DNA of 35,985 nt from positions 1 through 35,985 of the forward strand of contig JAAYFU010000049.1 in the NCBI GenBank assembly GCA_012728095.1, written 5' to 3'. The stretch is from Clostridiaceae bacterium (GTDB lineage: Bacteria > Bacillota > Clostridia > DSM-8532). The translations under genes were made by a program, and so were the position numbers. How positions within the stretch are numbered: position 1 is the first letter of the stretch; every line of letters starts with the position of its first letter. Positions 25,193-35,091 of the stretch are shown here, piece by piece. A model generated the notes under the pieces. That model was given only the letters and a program-made list of their open reading frames with translations. It searched no databases and was not told where the DNA came from.

Positions 25193-26083
25193 ATGGGGGA
25201 TATAAAGTATTTATACGAAAGCGAGAATAATTCACATAGTGGCTATCAGCATGTATTATTGAGGGAGCCAATATTCAAATTATCGAATACTTCCGGTCCT
25301 TCTAAAGAAATGCTCTACAATAATATTTATCATGAACTTCGTACTCCTTTAAATGTGGTGTTGGGTTCTATCCAGCTGTTCGAAATGATGGATGACGATC
25401 TTTTCCAGGAATACAATCGCAACAAGTTCAGAGCATACAATAATCTGATGAAGAAGAACTGTTTTCGTCTGTTAAGAGCTATCAACAATCTGATTGATTC
25501 TTCAAAGCTTGATTCAGGAAATCTTAATCTTTACCTGACAAACCATAATATTGTAGGAACCCTGGAAGACATTGTTAACAGCGCGAAGCCTTATGCTGAG
25601 GACAAGGGTTTAAAAATATCTCTGAAAACAAAATATAAAGAGATAGTAACCGCTTTTGACCAGGAAAAATTAACCCGTGCTATTCTAAACCTAATATCCA
25701 ATGCCATCAAGTTTACTCAGAAAGGTCGTATATGCGTAGAAATCAAGAAAAAAGAAAACAGTATTTACATATCTATAAGGGATACAGGTATCGGTATACC
25801 GGAAGATAAAATCGACAGCATTTTTGATCCTTTCATACAGGTAGACAGCTCTTTATCACGAAAATATGAAGGAAGCGGCCTGGGTCTTTCAATTGCAAAA
25901 TCAATAGTTGATCTTCATAATGGGCATATAAGTGTTAAAAGCCGTGTAGGAAAAGGTTCGACATTTACCATAGAGCTGCCGATCAGACTGGTTAAAGAAA
26001 ATGAAGCTCAGCCCTTTTTAGGAAGAGAATTTTTTCCTTACCACGGAGAAAACATAAAAGTAGAGCTGTCAGATATTATATGA
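25193..26083 (+). CDS. soluble sensor histidine kinase, orphan
   Basis: This 296-residue kinase has a HisKA dimerisation domain with phospho-acceptor H47 (IYHELRTPLN) and a HATPase domain: N box N170 (NLISNAIKF), G1 box around D197 (DTGIGIPE), F box FDPF (211-214) and G2 box GSGLGL (227-232). All catalytic elements look intact. No membrane segment and no PAS or GAF domain is present, since only ~40 residues precede the H box, so it is cytosolic and may take its signal from a partner. No response regulator lies nearby. The ATG at 25193 follows GGAGCAGG; an earlier in-frame ATG at 25160 has a poorer ribosome site. Confidence 0.9.
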   Translation: MGDIKYLYESENNSHSGYQHVLLREPIFKLSNTSGPSKEMLYNNIYHELRTPLNVVLGSIQLFEMMDDDLFQEYNRNKFRAYNNLMKKNCFRLLRAINNLIDSSKLDSGNLNLYLTNHNIVGTLEDIVNSAKPYAEDKGLKISLKTKYKEIVTAFDQEKLTRAILNLISNAIKFTQKGRICVEIKKKENSIYISIRDTGIGIPEDKIDSIFDPFIQVDSSLSRKYEGSGLGLSIAKSIVDLHNGHISVKSRVGKGSTFTIELPIRLVKENEAQPFLGREFFPYHGENIKVELSDII

Positions 26084-26095
26084 ATCACTGGTAAT

Positions 26096-26134
26096 GCAAA
26101 AAAGCAACCATCATTCCGATAGTTGCTTTTTTGC
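26096..26134. terminator. bidirectional terminator
   Basis: A perfect 13-bp stem (GCAAAAAAGCAAC with its complement) has a 13-nt loop. The A- and T-runs inside the arms serve both strands. It lies between the convergent ends of the histidine kinase and serC. Confidence 0.85.
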
Positions 26135-26152
26135 ATTATTCTTTTAAATCAA

Positions 26153-27238
26153 TTAGGAGTTCTTTAATTCAAATTCTTTCATAAACTCGACCAAAGCCTT
26201 TACACCCTCAATAGGCATTGCATTGTAGATACTTGCCCTCATTCCGCCTACTGTCCTGTAACCCTTAATATTTACAATTCCTCTCTCAGCGGCCTCCTTA
26301 ATAAATTTCTTATCCAATTCTTCACTGCCGGTTACAAAGTTTACGTTCATGATGGAGCGATCATACCTCTCAACAGTTCCTTTGAACAGTTTTGAATTGT
26401 CAATGAAGTCATAGAGAAGCTGCGCCTTTTCCTCGTTAATTTTCTGCAATGCTTCAACACCGCCGTTTTTCTTGACCCATTCAAACACTAAGCCGCAGAT
26501 ATAGATGCTGTAGCAAGGAGGTGTATTATACAAGGAACCATTATCGGCATGAGTTTTGTACTTGAGCATGGTTGGAATCTGGGGATCGACTTCTTTAACA
26601 AGATCCTCGCGGATAATAACAATTGTCACTCCTGCAGGTCCCATATTTTTTTGTGCCCCTGCATATATTACGCCAAACTTGGAAACATCATAAACTTCGG
26701 ATAAGATATTGGAAGACATATCCGCAACAAGAGGAACATTATCCAGGCAAACTATATCCTTTTGTCTTATCCTGGTGCCATAAACAGTATTATTGGTGGT
26801 TATATGGAAATAATCGGCATCACTTGACAGGCTTGATTCATCATATTTGGGGACATAACTGAATGTTTTGTCTTCTGAAGATGCAACAATATTGACGTCA
26901 ACATACTTTTTGGCTTCCTGGCACGCTTTCTTTGCCCAATTACCGGTTATCAAATAATCGGCTTTTCCGTTGTTTTTTAAATTTAACGGGATCATGGAAA
27001 ACTGCAAATGTGCGCCTCCCTGTAAAAACAACACCTTGTAGTTATCCGGAATGTGCATTATATCCCGAAGGGTGCTTTCTGCTTTCTTCTGTATTTCTTC
27101 ATACCAGGAAGATCTGTGACTCATCTCCATAACCGACATACCGGAACCTTTATAATCCAGTAACTCTGCTGCGGCCTGTTTTAATACTTCTTCGGGTAAC
27201 ATACCTGGACCTGCTGAAAAATTATACACTCTTGCCAT
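26153..27238 (-). CDS. serC: phosphoserine aminotransferase
   Basis: SerC converts 3-phosphohydroxypyruvate and glutamate to phosphoserine in serine biosynthesis, using PLP. The 361 residues begin with VYNFSAGPGMLPEEVL and contain LFLQGGAHLQF. The PLP lysine is K197 (YAGAQKNMGPAG), and D173 (VADMSS) contacts the cofactor. GGAGTG lies 8 nt before the ATG. No serA is adjacent; the gene seems to be transcribed alone. Confidence 0.96.
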   Translation of the reverse strand: MARVYNFSAGPGMLPEEVLKQAAAELLDYKGSGMSVMEMSHRSSWYEEIQKKAESTLRDIMHIPDNYKVLFLQGGAHLQFSMIPLNLKNNGKADYLITGNWAKKACQEAKKYVDVNIVASSEDKTFSYVPKYDESSLSSDADYFHITTNNTVYGTRIRQKDIVCLDNVPLVADMSSNILSEVYDVSKFGVIYAGAQKNMGPAGVTIVIIREDLVKEVDPQIPTMLKYKTHADNGSLYNTPPCYSIYICGLVFEWVKKNGGVEALQKINEEKAQLLYDFIDNSKLFKGTVERYDRSIMNVNFVTGSEELDKKFIKEAAERGIVNIKGYRTVGGMRASIYNAMPIEGVKALVEFMKEFELKNS

Positions 27239-27577
27239 AAAGGGTTCACTCCATTCCTAATCTAATAACTTAACAGAATTTGTTATTATTTTAACACTTG
27301 GTTTTGGAAAAGTCTAGGTAAGGATGTAATATTCTTATTAATTTTAATCATTTATATGTCAGTTTGTTAACTTGGTGTTTTTCATAATACTCAAATATCC
27401 CTGATGGGCACAGCCGTCCTTCTTTATAAAAAGGGCATGGATAGAACTATAATGATTCATCCATACTCTTTGAACATTTATTCATGACAGTCTGTAATTA
27501 CTTTAAATTCCTTTGACCCTTCAGCCTGGCTGAGATCTCATTTTTAGTTCTTAAGCTGACAAATTCTTCTCTTATGA
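27239..27577. other. intergenic region between ald and serC
   Basis: This 339-nt gap has no supported gene. It holds a likely serC promoter on the minus strand: TGT-TAAAAT (-10 at 27288-27293) with -35 TAGACT (27311-27316), 17-nt spacer. There is also a possible weak ald terminator: GCATGGAT/ATCCATAC stem at 27435-27466, followed on the minus strand by CC-TTTTTAT. No T-box or riboswitch pattern was recognised. The remainder is A/T-rich. Confidence 0.45.
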
Positions 27578-28693
27578 TCACAGAATCTCCTGTGGAAGTG
27601 TATAATCAAGTCCCTGCGCTTCGGCAACACCGTGGCACGTAATATGTCCTTTATATGTGTTAAGGCCCATCAGCAGTGCGTAATCCTTCATCATAGCTTC
27701 TCTTATTCCCAAATCGGCCATCTTCAGAATATATGGCAATGTCATACCTGTAAGAGCGTAGGTAGATGTTTTAGGTACGGCACCTGGGATATTTGCAACC
27801 GCATAATGAATTACTCCGTGCTTTACAAAAACCGGGTTCTCATGTGTAGTGGCATGTTGGATTGTTTCTACCGAGCCGCCCTGATCGATAGCCACATCAA
27901 CTATTACAGAGCCCGGTTTCATGGATTTTACCATTTCTTCGGTAATAACTTTTGGTGCACGGCCTCCGGGTATCAATACCGTGCTTATTACGAGGTCTGC
28001 CCTTTTCAGAACCTTACTCAGATTATATTCATTGCTGTACATGGTGGAAACCCGGCCTGCAAAGGTTTCATCAATATAGTTCAGCCTGTCTTTGCGTACA
28101 TCCAGAACTATCACATGAGCGCCCAAACCTGCCGCCATTCTGGCTGCATTGGCTCCGACAATGCCGCCCCCCACAATTACCACATTAGCTCCCGGGACTC
28201 CCGGTACACCTCCGAGCAAGGTTCCAAGGCCGCCGTTATTTTTTTGCAGCAAGTTAGCTCCGATTTGAACAGACATGCGTCCTGCGACTTCGCTCATAGG
28301 GGCAAGCAAAGGAAGATAACCGTTTTGCAGTTGTACCGTTTCATAGGCGATTCCTGTGATTTCTTTTTCCAGAAGTATTTTAGTCAGTTTCACATTCGGA
28401 GCAAGATGCAAATAAGTAAAAATAGCCAAGCCAGGCTTTAATAGATCATATTCTTCTTCCACCGGCTCTTTTACCTTTACTATCAAATCTGCTTTCTGAT
28501 AAATTTCCGCGGATGATTCAATTATTCTTGCGCCGGCATTTATATACGATTCATCGCTTATACCGCTCCCGACGCCGGCGTCTTTTTCAATAAGAACCTC
28601 ATGATTCGCTTTTTTTAAAGCTAAAACTCCAGCAGGAGTAAGCCCTACTCTGAATTCATTATTTTTTATCTCTTTTGGTACACCGATAATCAT
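27578..28693 (-). CDS. ald: alanine dehydrogenase
   Basis: Ald deaminates L-alanine to pyruvate and ammonia with NAD, or the reverse. The 371 residues include the N-terminal MIIGVPKEIKNNEFRV, active-site K75 (VKVKEP) and H96 (YLHLAPN), the Rossmann motif VVIVGGGIVGANAA, and catalytic D270 (VAIDQGG). The gene has ATG and a GAGG ribosome site. It is divergent from the alpha-2-macroglobulin gene, and an A/T-rich region with direct repeats separates them. Transport or regulation by alanine cannot be deduced. Confidence 0.96.
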   Translation of the reverse strand: MIIGVPKEIKNNEFRVGLTPAGVLALKKANHEVLIEKDAGVGSGISDESYINAGARIIESSAEIYQKADLIVKVKEPVEEEYDLLKPGLAIFTYLHLAPNVKLTKILLEKEITGIAYETVQLQNGYLPLLAPMSEVAGRMSVQIGANLLQKNNGGLGTLLGGVPGVPGANVVIVGGGIVGANAARMAAGLGAHVIVLDVRKDRLNYIDETFAGRVSTMYSNEYNLSKVLKRADLVISTVLIPGGRAPKVITEEMVKSMKPGSVIVDVAIDQGGSVETIQHATTHENPVFVKHGVIHYAVANIPGAVPKTSTYALTGMTLPYILKMADLGIREAMMKDYALLMGLNTYKGHITCHGVAEAQGLDYTLPQEIL

Positions 28694-28758
28694 AAGCTAA
28701 CCTCGCAATTCTGTTTTTTAAAATAAATTTAATACTCTCTAAAAAATTTGTCCAGCAT

Positions 28759-28795
28759 TTTATATAAATCTTACCAGTGCTTTATATAAATCTTA
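28759..28795. repeat. two 15-bp direct repeats with 22-bp period
   Basis: TTTATATAAATCTTA occurs at 28759-28773 and 28781-28795. The period of 22 bp is about two turns of the helix. A TATAAT (28796-28801) for the plus-strand gene abuts the second copy. The site lies between the divergent ald and alpha-2-macroglobulin genes, where a regulator could bind. Confidence 0.6.
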
Positions 28796-28891
28796 TATAA
28801 TAATTGTATGGAATAACAAACCATTCTTCGTACCGGCGCGTCTAATAATAGTGTGAATGCTCTTTTTTAATATAATGAGGAGGTATATGGT

Positions 28892-31800
28892 ATGTGGAAA
28901 AGAATTACGGCTATTATCCTGATTTTTGTCCTTTGTGTTTCGGTAATGTGGTTCGCTAACCCACTTGCGCCTATAACAAAGGTTTCTGCCGACACTTATA
29001 AAAGCGGTTTTTTAATTGTTCCTGAAAAAGAAGACGCTTCTGGGGTTTTACTTGACAGCGGCTTTATAATAAGCTCCCAATCCGAGCTAACTATAGATTA
29101 CATACAAGAAAACGTGTCTATTCGAAGCGGTGAAATGTTTACCGTTGAACCCGCCGCTGAAGGCAAATTTATTTTAAAGCCGACGGAACCGTTGGAACAG
29201 AACAGGGTATATTTTATTGATGTATTAACTAAAACCGGAGATACTGTCAGCTTTGCGTTTCAGACAAAGCGGGACTTTAAGCTTCTCGGCAGCCTTCCTG
29301 CCAACATGTCTTCCAATGTTCCGGTAGATACAGGCATTGAACTTTATTTTTCCTATCCCGATGTTGAAAATATCTCCGATTATTTTGAAATTAGTCCCAA
29401 GGTTGACGGTCGCTTTGAGAACAATGGATATACGATAGTCTTTATCCCGAAGGAACTCAAACCGGGTACTATTTACACGGTTACTGTAAAAAAAGGTCTG
29501 ACCGCTGCCGATAAAACTGTTTCCCTGGCTGAAGACTATACCTTCTCATTTGAGACTGCTCCCGATGAAAAAGTAACCGCCGATCCATACAAGGGCACTC
29601 TTTATATAAGCGGAAGTTGGTTTGAATTCAGCACAACCGAAACTCCGGCCGTCGGTTTTGATCTATATCTCAGGGAAAGAATCGATTCGGCTGATGTTAT
29701 CCTGGATCTTTACCGTTTTAATACCCTTGACGACTTTATCAAGGCCATAAGGAAAAAGGAAGAAACACCCTATTGGGCTTATTATGCTTTAAGCAAAAGC
29801 AAAATAGACACTTCCGGGCTTGAGCATGTGCTGCAATTCAAACAGAGCTTTAATCTCCAAAGATGGCAGCAAAAGTACATGATGTTCCCCAGACCACTGG
29901 AGCACGGATATTACCTGGTGGAGTTATCAACCGAAGACCTCTCTGCACAGGCATTTTTACAAATATCGGACATAGCCGCATACTCTATTTCCGATAAAGG
30001 CTATACTCTCTTCTGGCTGAATGATTTAGTGACTAAGACGCCGGTTAAAGGCGCCGAGATTTTTGATTTCGAGCTGGGTAAAGGGTTTTTGTCTGATTCC
30101 TCGGGACTTGTGAAGATTCCAAACTTCAAAGACAATAAAGAACATAAAGGTGCAACCCTGAAATTATACAGGATAACTACAATTGACGGAAAAGTAAGCA
30201 TTCTTAATGCAGGTTATCCTTATTATGATACATATGTTGACAGCACAAGCCTTAACTGGCGTTATATCCAGACCGACCGTACCCTTTACAAACCCAGCGA
30301 CACAGTGGAATTCTGGGGTTTTGTAAGAAGCCGTATTGATAACACATACCCTGAAGAGATCACGGTTGAGCTTGCCAGTGGCAGTTACTACTATCCGATG
30401 AGATCGGGAATTATGTCGTGGTTCTTCCCTTTCCTGTCCAATCCGTTGGAAAGACTGAAACTGAAAACTGACGGCGGATTTTTCGAGGGAAGCTTAAAAC
30501 TCCCGCAGTTGGATCCCGGTTCATATACCATTACCGTAAAGGACGGCGACAAGATACTTTCAAGCAGCTATTTCAGGGTTGAAAACTATATAAAGCCGCA
30601 TTACAAACTTGAAATAACCTCTGATAAAAAAGCCTTATTCGTAGGCGAGGACATCACCTTTACCATAAAAGCCTCCTTCTTTGACGGTACTCCCGTTTCA
30701 AACGTTCCTTTAAATTATTACATCAACCACTATAACAGCTATATTGACGGCAATGGAGTAACCGATAAAAATGGCATACTGGAGATTAAATACACGCCAA
30801 AGTATTATGAAAATATGCAGGGGGAAACTTATGCCGACATAAATGTCAGCGCTCATTTCCCTGAAACCGGAGATATTTCCGAATACTATAGTTTCAGAGT
30901 ATTTGCCAACGATATATATGTTCAGTCAAAAGGCGAGATCAAAAACAATAAAGGGTCTATAGAACTTACTGTCAACAAGGTTGTCCTGGATACCTTAAAC
31001 GATGATGACTATACCAACGACAATTTTATAGGCAAGGCAGTTGCGGGACAGAGACTCACACTGAACCTGGTTCATATAACATGGGAAAAGATTGAGACCG
31101 GCGAGGAGTACGATACAATCAACAAAGTTGTCAGAAAAACCTATGAATACCGTGAGAAGAAAACCCCGGCAGGTTCTGCGACTTTAATAACTGACGGCAA
31201 TGGAACAGCCCACTATGATTTTTCAGTCAAATCGGGCGATGAAGGTTATTATTTGGCCGAAGTCACTACTCGGGACGGCAATAACCGGACTGTAAAAAAC
31301 AACATTTGGATATACAACAGTACCGGTTACAGGGGATATCCTTCCGATTATGAATACTTTATGCTTAAGGCTGATAAAAAATCATATAAAGCCGGAGAAA
31401 CAATCAATACCCAAATAATAAACAATAAAGAAGAGCCTTTGAAGGATATGCCGACACTCTTTGTAGAAGCAAGGAACGGCATTCAGAACTACCAGGTAAC
31501 CGGTAAGACCGCTTTAAGCATGGCCTTCCCTGAGAATTATGCCCCCAACTTCTACCTGTACGGGATAGCCTTTAACGGAAAGTCATATATAATAACCAGC
31601 ACATCCATAACTTATGACTATACTGAGAAGAAAATCGATCTTAAGATCAAGACCGATAAGGAAGCTTACAGACCCGGAGACAATATGACAATCACCATTG
31701 AGGCTGCAGATATTAACGGAAAGCCCGTACCTGCGAAAGTCAATATTTCACTGGTTGATGAAGCATTATTAAAGCTCAGCGATCAGTATATCGATCCCCT

Positions 31801-33877
31801 GGTACAGCTTTACAGCTGGATTGGTGATGGAATCATCCGTTCGACAAGCAACCGTGATGATTGGAGCAACCCGGTATATGGCGCCAGAGCCGGATCAGCT
31901 GGTATGGCGGTTGCAGAGGAACAAAAAGCAGTTGCTGATGCTCCTGTCCCTGCTCCTTCGGCAGCTCCTGCCGACGCCTTGAATGAAGGAAGCGGCGTTT
32001 CGGTCCGCTCAGAGTTTAAGGATACCGCATTATTCAAGACAATAACGCTGGGACCTGACGGAATTGGCTCCTATACCTTCAAACTGCCTGACAATATTAC
32101 ATCCTTCAGTCTGGCAGCCGCCGCCGTGTCTTCTGATTTATACGCAGGTTCAGAGATACAGTCTGCAAGGGTTACAATGCCCTTCTTTATAAATGATGCG
32201 TTAAGCCTTGATTATCTCGTGGGAGATAAGCCTTATGTAGGATTAACAGCATATGGGGACGGGCTCGGCGAGAATGAAAATGTAACTTTCGAGCTTACAA
32301 TAAAGGAATTGCCCAATTATAAACAGACTGCCAGGGCCAGGGCATTTGAAAGAGTCAATCTTCCTCTGCCGGCCCTTAAAGAAGGAACCTATACCATAGT
32401 AATGACCGCCAGGTCCGAATCGGGCATAGCCGACGCATTAAGCCGCACAATCACCGTCCATAACTCCTACAGAACCATTGAGGCTGTAAAGCAGAATAAA
32501 GCGACGGTCGGTATGAAGTTGGCAGGCGGCAAGAGCGGAATTACCACATTGATTTTTACCGATTCCGGAAGAGGAAGCCTGATTAACGCTCTCCACAGTC
32601 TCGCATGGGAATACGGAAAGCGCCTTGATCAAAAGCTTGTATCAAATTACGCAAGGTCCCTTTTGAAAGAGTTGATAAAGAACGACGCATATTATATTGA
32701 GCCGGTTGAGGTTAACCCCGCCGAATACAGGAATAATGACGGCGGCTACGGAATACTTCCCTACGCCGGAAGCGACATGAATTTTACGGCTCTTATAACC
32801 CCGTTATTGAAGGAAACAACTGATACGGAGTCATTAAAGATGTATTTCTATAACGCGGTAATGACCGAAAAAGCCGTTCAGGCTGCCGCGCTGTTCGCGC
32901 TGGCCGAACTGGGAGAGCCGGTACTATTGGATCTCAACAGGGCGGCACAGGTGGAAAACTTAAGCCTTGACGAATACATCTATTTGGGAATGGCATATGA
33001 AGCTCTCGGCGATCTTGCAAAGGCAAATGAGATTTATATGAAGCGGATTGCTCCCGAACTTGAGCGGAAGGATCCGTATATCCGGGTAAAGATAAAGAGA
33101 AACGACACCGATACATCATACAGGCAAACCGCTATGGTGGCCGCTTATGCCGCAAGGATAGGCAGCCCAGACGCTTCCAGGCTCTTTGCATACGTTCAGA
33201 ACAATTATTCAAGGACCCAGTATGTCGGAGTCGAAAAAGTTTTGTACCTGGCTGAAATGGTTAATACTCTTCCTGATACAAAAGCGTCCTTCTCATATAC
33301 CATGGGCGGGAAAACGTACGATGTCGAGCTTTCTGACGGTTACTGCGAGATTGTCAGGATTCCTTCGATCAATATTAATACAATGGAAATTACGAAAGTG
33401 ACCGGTGATGTATCCGTACTGTCACTTTATACCGACTCTTTTGCCGAAAACGTGAAGAATGATTCAGGAATTACCATAACCCGCAAATACTATGACGCTG
33501 CTACCGGTGAAGAAAAAACAACCTTTGCAGCGGGTGATCTGGTGAAGGTGGAAATCACCTATACCATTGACAAGACTGCAATAGACAACACATATGAAAT
33601 CAGCGATTACGCGCCGGCAGGATTAAAGCCGCTGGCTAATCCATGGAACTATGGTGTAAGAGATACATTGGGTTGCTGGTACCGGCAATTTGACGGTCAG
33701 AAGGTAACTTTTGTTGTCGGCAAGTACGATGAAAAGAATCCGCCATTGCCTCTTGTCTATTACGCAAGAGTGTCAAGCCCCGGAGAGTATAAAGCGGAAG
33801 GTACAATTGCTCAGGGCTCAATGGTGAAATCAAGTATTGTAACCATTAAAGATACAAAAATAGTTATAAAACCGTGA
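28892..33877 (+). CDS. secreted alpha-2-macroglobulin-like protein without thioester
   Basis: The 1661 residues begin with a signal peptide (KRITAIILIFVLCVSVMWF, no lipobox). SbsA-type Ig-like domains follow (about 40-240). The macroglobulin MG2 domain has TDRTLYKPSDTVEFWGFVRSR (about 457-560), with further MG domains to about 1000. A low-complexity Ala/Pro stretch (1006-1032) sits where bait regions lie, just before the A2M/MG7 domain (about 1035-1130, DTALFKTITLGPDGIG). A helical domain (about 1230-1500) and an MG10-like C-terminus follow. At the thioester position the chain reads YGKRLDQ (1241-1247), with no Cys, so no thioester can form. A GAGGAGGT ribosome site precedes the ATG. Protease trapping or an envelope scaffold role is inference. 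Confidence 0.85.
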   Translation: MWKRITAIILIFVLCVSVMWFANPLAPITKVSADTYKSGFLIVPEKEDASGVLLDSGFIISSQSELTIDYIQENVSIRSGEMFTVEPAAEGKFILKPTEPLEQNRVYFIDVLTKTGDTVSFAFQTKRDFKLLGSLPANMSSNVPVDTGIELYFSYPDVENISDYFEISPKVDGRFENNGYTIVFIPKELKPGTIYTVTVKKGLTAADKTVSLAEDYTFSFETAPDEKVTADPYKGTLYISGSWFEFSTTETPAVGFDLYLRERIDSADVILDLYRFNTLDDFIKAIRKKEETPYWAYYALSKSKIDTSGLEHVLQFKQSFNLQRWQQKYMMFPRPLEHGYYLVELSTEDLSAQAFLQISDIAAYSISDKGYTLFWLNDLVTKTPVKGAEIFDFELGKGFLSDSSGLVKIPNFKDNKEHKGATLKLYRITTIDGKVSILNAGYPYYDTYVDSTSLNWRYIQTDRTLYKPSDTVEFWGFVRSRIDNTYPEEITVELASGSYYYPMRSGIMSWFFPFLSNPLERLKLKTDGGFFEGSLKLPQLDPGSYTITVKDGDKILSSSYFRVENYIKPHYKLEITSDKKALFVGEDITFTIKASFFDGTPVSNVPLNYYINHYNSYIDGNGVTDKNGILEIKYTPKYYENMQGETYADINVSAHFPETGDISEYYSFRVFANDIYVQSKGEIKNNKGSIELTVNKVVLDTLNDDDYTNDNFIGKAVAGQRLTLNLVHITWEKIETGEEYDTINKVVRKTYEYREKKTPAGSATLITDGNGTAHYDFSVKSGDEGYYLAEVTTRDGNNRTVKNNIWIYNSTGYRGYPSDYEYFMLKADKKSYKAGETINTQIINNKEEPLKDMPTLFVEARNGIQNYQVTGKTALSMAFPENYAPNFYLYGIAFNGKSYIITSTSITYDYTEKKIDLKIKTDKEAYRPGDNMTITIEAADINGKPVPAKVNISLVDEALLKLSDQYIDPLVQLYSWIGDGIIRSTSNRDDWSNPVYGARAGSAGMAVAEEQKAVADAPVPAPSAAPADALNEGSGVSVRSEFKDTALFKTITLGPDGIGSYTFKLPDNITSFSLAAAAVSSDLYAGSEIQSARVTMPFFINDALSLDYLVGDKPYVGLTAYGDGLGENENVTFELTIKELPNYKQTARARAFERVNLPLPALKEGTYTIVMTARSESGIADALSRTITVHNSYRTIEAVKQNKATVGMKLAGGKSGITTLIFTDSGRGSLINALHSLAWEYGKRLDQKLVSNYARSLLKELIKNDAYYIEPVEVNPAEYRNNDGGYGILPYAGSDMNFTALITPLLKETTDTESLKMYFYNAVMTEKAVQAAALFALAELGEPVLLDLNRAAQVENLSLDEYIYLGMAYEALGDLAKANEIYMKRIAPELERKDPYIRVKIKRNDTDTSYRQTAMVAAYAARIGSPDASRLFAYVQNNYSRTQYVGVEKVLYLAEMVNTLPDTKASFSYTMGGKTYDVELSDGYCEIVRIPSININTMEITKVTGDVSVLSLYTDSFAENVKNDSGITITRKYYDAATGEEKTTFAAGDLVKVEITYTIDKTAIDNTYEISDYAPAGLKPLANPWNYGVRDTLGCWYRQFDGQKVTFVVGKYDEKNPPLPLVYYARVSSPGEYKAEGTIAQGSMVKSSIVTIKDTKIVIKP

Positions 33878-33976
33878 ACTTCGCCGGTCTAAACAGAAAA
33901 TGCTCCATAGTATGGCGGCATCACATTCAAGGCTACAATAATTAAAGCATTATGATTTAAATCCTTCCTCAACCAA

Positions 33977-34011
33977 CAAGACCCTAAAGGCTGTATGCCT
34001 TTAGTGTCTTG
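33977..34011. terminator. stem-loop between convergent genes
   Basis: CAAGAC-CTAAAGGC pairs with GCCTTTAG-GTCTTG (one C-T mismatch, 5-nt loop). It lies between the convergent alpha-2-macroglobulin and reductase genes. The T-run is weak on both sides, so terminator strength is uncertain. Confidence 0.6.
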
Positions 34012-34065
34012 TATTAAATACCATAGGAATCATCCCTGAGAAAATATTGTCAAATTATGGAATTA

Positions 34066-35091
34066 TCAGACTTTTACCAGGCCGGCAAGTATTCTTTTGT
34101 AATCTTCATAATTCTTCTTTAGAAGTTCCGGTGTTTCCAGTCCATATGGGCATTTAGATTTACATTTTCCACATTCTATACATTCCTGTATTTTCATCAT
34201 CATTTTTTGTGATTCGGGCGTCAGCCATTTCTGGGACGGAGAACGTCTGATAAAAAGGGACATCCTCGCACACGTATTTATTTCGATTTCTTTAGGGCAT
34301 GGCATACAATAGCCGCAGCCCCTGCAGAAATCTCCGGACAGCTCTTTTTTGTCATTTTCAATAATTTCTTTCATTTTATCGGTTAACTGCGGAGGGTTGT
34401 TTATATAGCTTAAGAATTCATCCAGTTCTTTTTCCCGTTGAATCCCCCATATGGGAAGCACATTGTCGTACTGGGTCATAAAAGCATATGCTGCCGCCGA
34501 ATTAATAATCAGCCCTCCGGCTAATGCCTTCATTGCTATGAAACCCATATTCTTTTCCTTACATTTCTCTACTAATTCGGTTTCCTCTTCTGAAGAAAGA
34601 TAACTGAAAGGATACTGCAGGGTATCATACAGTCCCGAGTCAACACACTCGCGAGCTATGTGCAGCCTATGGTTTGTAAGCCCGATGTACCTGATCTTTC
34701 CCAACCTTTTTGCTTCAAGCATGCACTCGTACATTCCTGTTCCGTCTCCCGGCTTATAACAGACTTTTGGATTATGAAACTGGTAGATATCAATGTAATC
34801 TGTCTTAAGCAATGATAAGGATTTATCTAAATCCTTCCAGAAACTTTCCGGTGTATCAGCCATTGTTTTAGATGAAATAAAAATCTTGTCACGCAACCCC
34901 TCAAAAGCTTGTCCTAGCTTTTCCTCACTGTCTGTGTAAAAGCGGGCGGTATCAAAAAAATTAATGCCCCCTTCGTATGCTTTTCGTAAGATTTTTATGG
35001 CGGTTTCAATGTCAGTCCGTTGTATCGGCAACGCGCCAAATCCATTACGATCAGTTGTAATTCCGGTCCTTCCCAATGTTATCTGCGGCAC
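34066..35091 (-). CDS. aldo/keto reductase with C-terminal iron-sulfur domain
   Basis: The 341-residue fusion has an aldo/keto reductase barrel (about 1-245), with catalytic D47, Y52, K75 and H106 (FFDTARFY, SSK, FHN). A ferredoxin-like tail (about 250-341) follows. The tail carries C256, C259, C262, C265 (CRGCGYCMPCP), plus C274, and a second set C304, C307, C310, C314 (CIECGKCKSKCP), enough for two [4Fe-4S] clusters. Such proteins occur in anaerobes; the electron partner and substrate are not known. The start is GTG with GGGGGG 8 nt upstream. It is divergent from a WYL regulator, which may control it. Confidence 0.92.
   Translation of the reverse strand: MPQITLGRTGITTDRNGFGALPIQRTDIETAIKILRKAYEGGINFFDTARFYTDSEEKLGQAFEGLRDKIFISSKTMADTPESFWKDLDKSLSLLKTDYIDIYQFHNPKVCYKPGDGTGMYECMLEAKRLGKIRYIGLTNHRLHIARECVDSGLYDTLQYPFSYLSSEEETELVEKCKEKNMGFIAMKALAGGLIINSAAAYAFMTQYDNVLPIWGIQREKELDEFLSYINNPPQLTDKMKEIIENDKKELSGDFCRGCGYCMPCPKEIEINTCARMSLFIRRSPSQKWLTPESQKMMMKIQECIECGKCKSKCPYGLETPELLKKNYEDYKRILAGLVKV

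Noticed and set aside
27239-27577. T-box or serine/alanine riboswitch near serC and ald
   Set aside because: No T-box motif, no specifier-like helix and no antiterminator pair were recognised; only promoter elements and a weak hairpin.
27632-28441. Open frame of 269 codons on the plus strand
   Set aside because: It is the antisense shadow of ald, Cys/His/Tyr-rich, and lacks a ribosome site.
28871-28876. TATAAT just before the macroglobulin gene as a -10 box
   Set aside because: It abuts the GAGGAGGT ribosome site, so transcription would start after that site.
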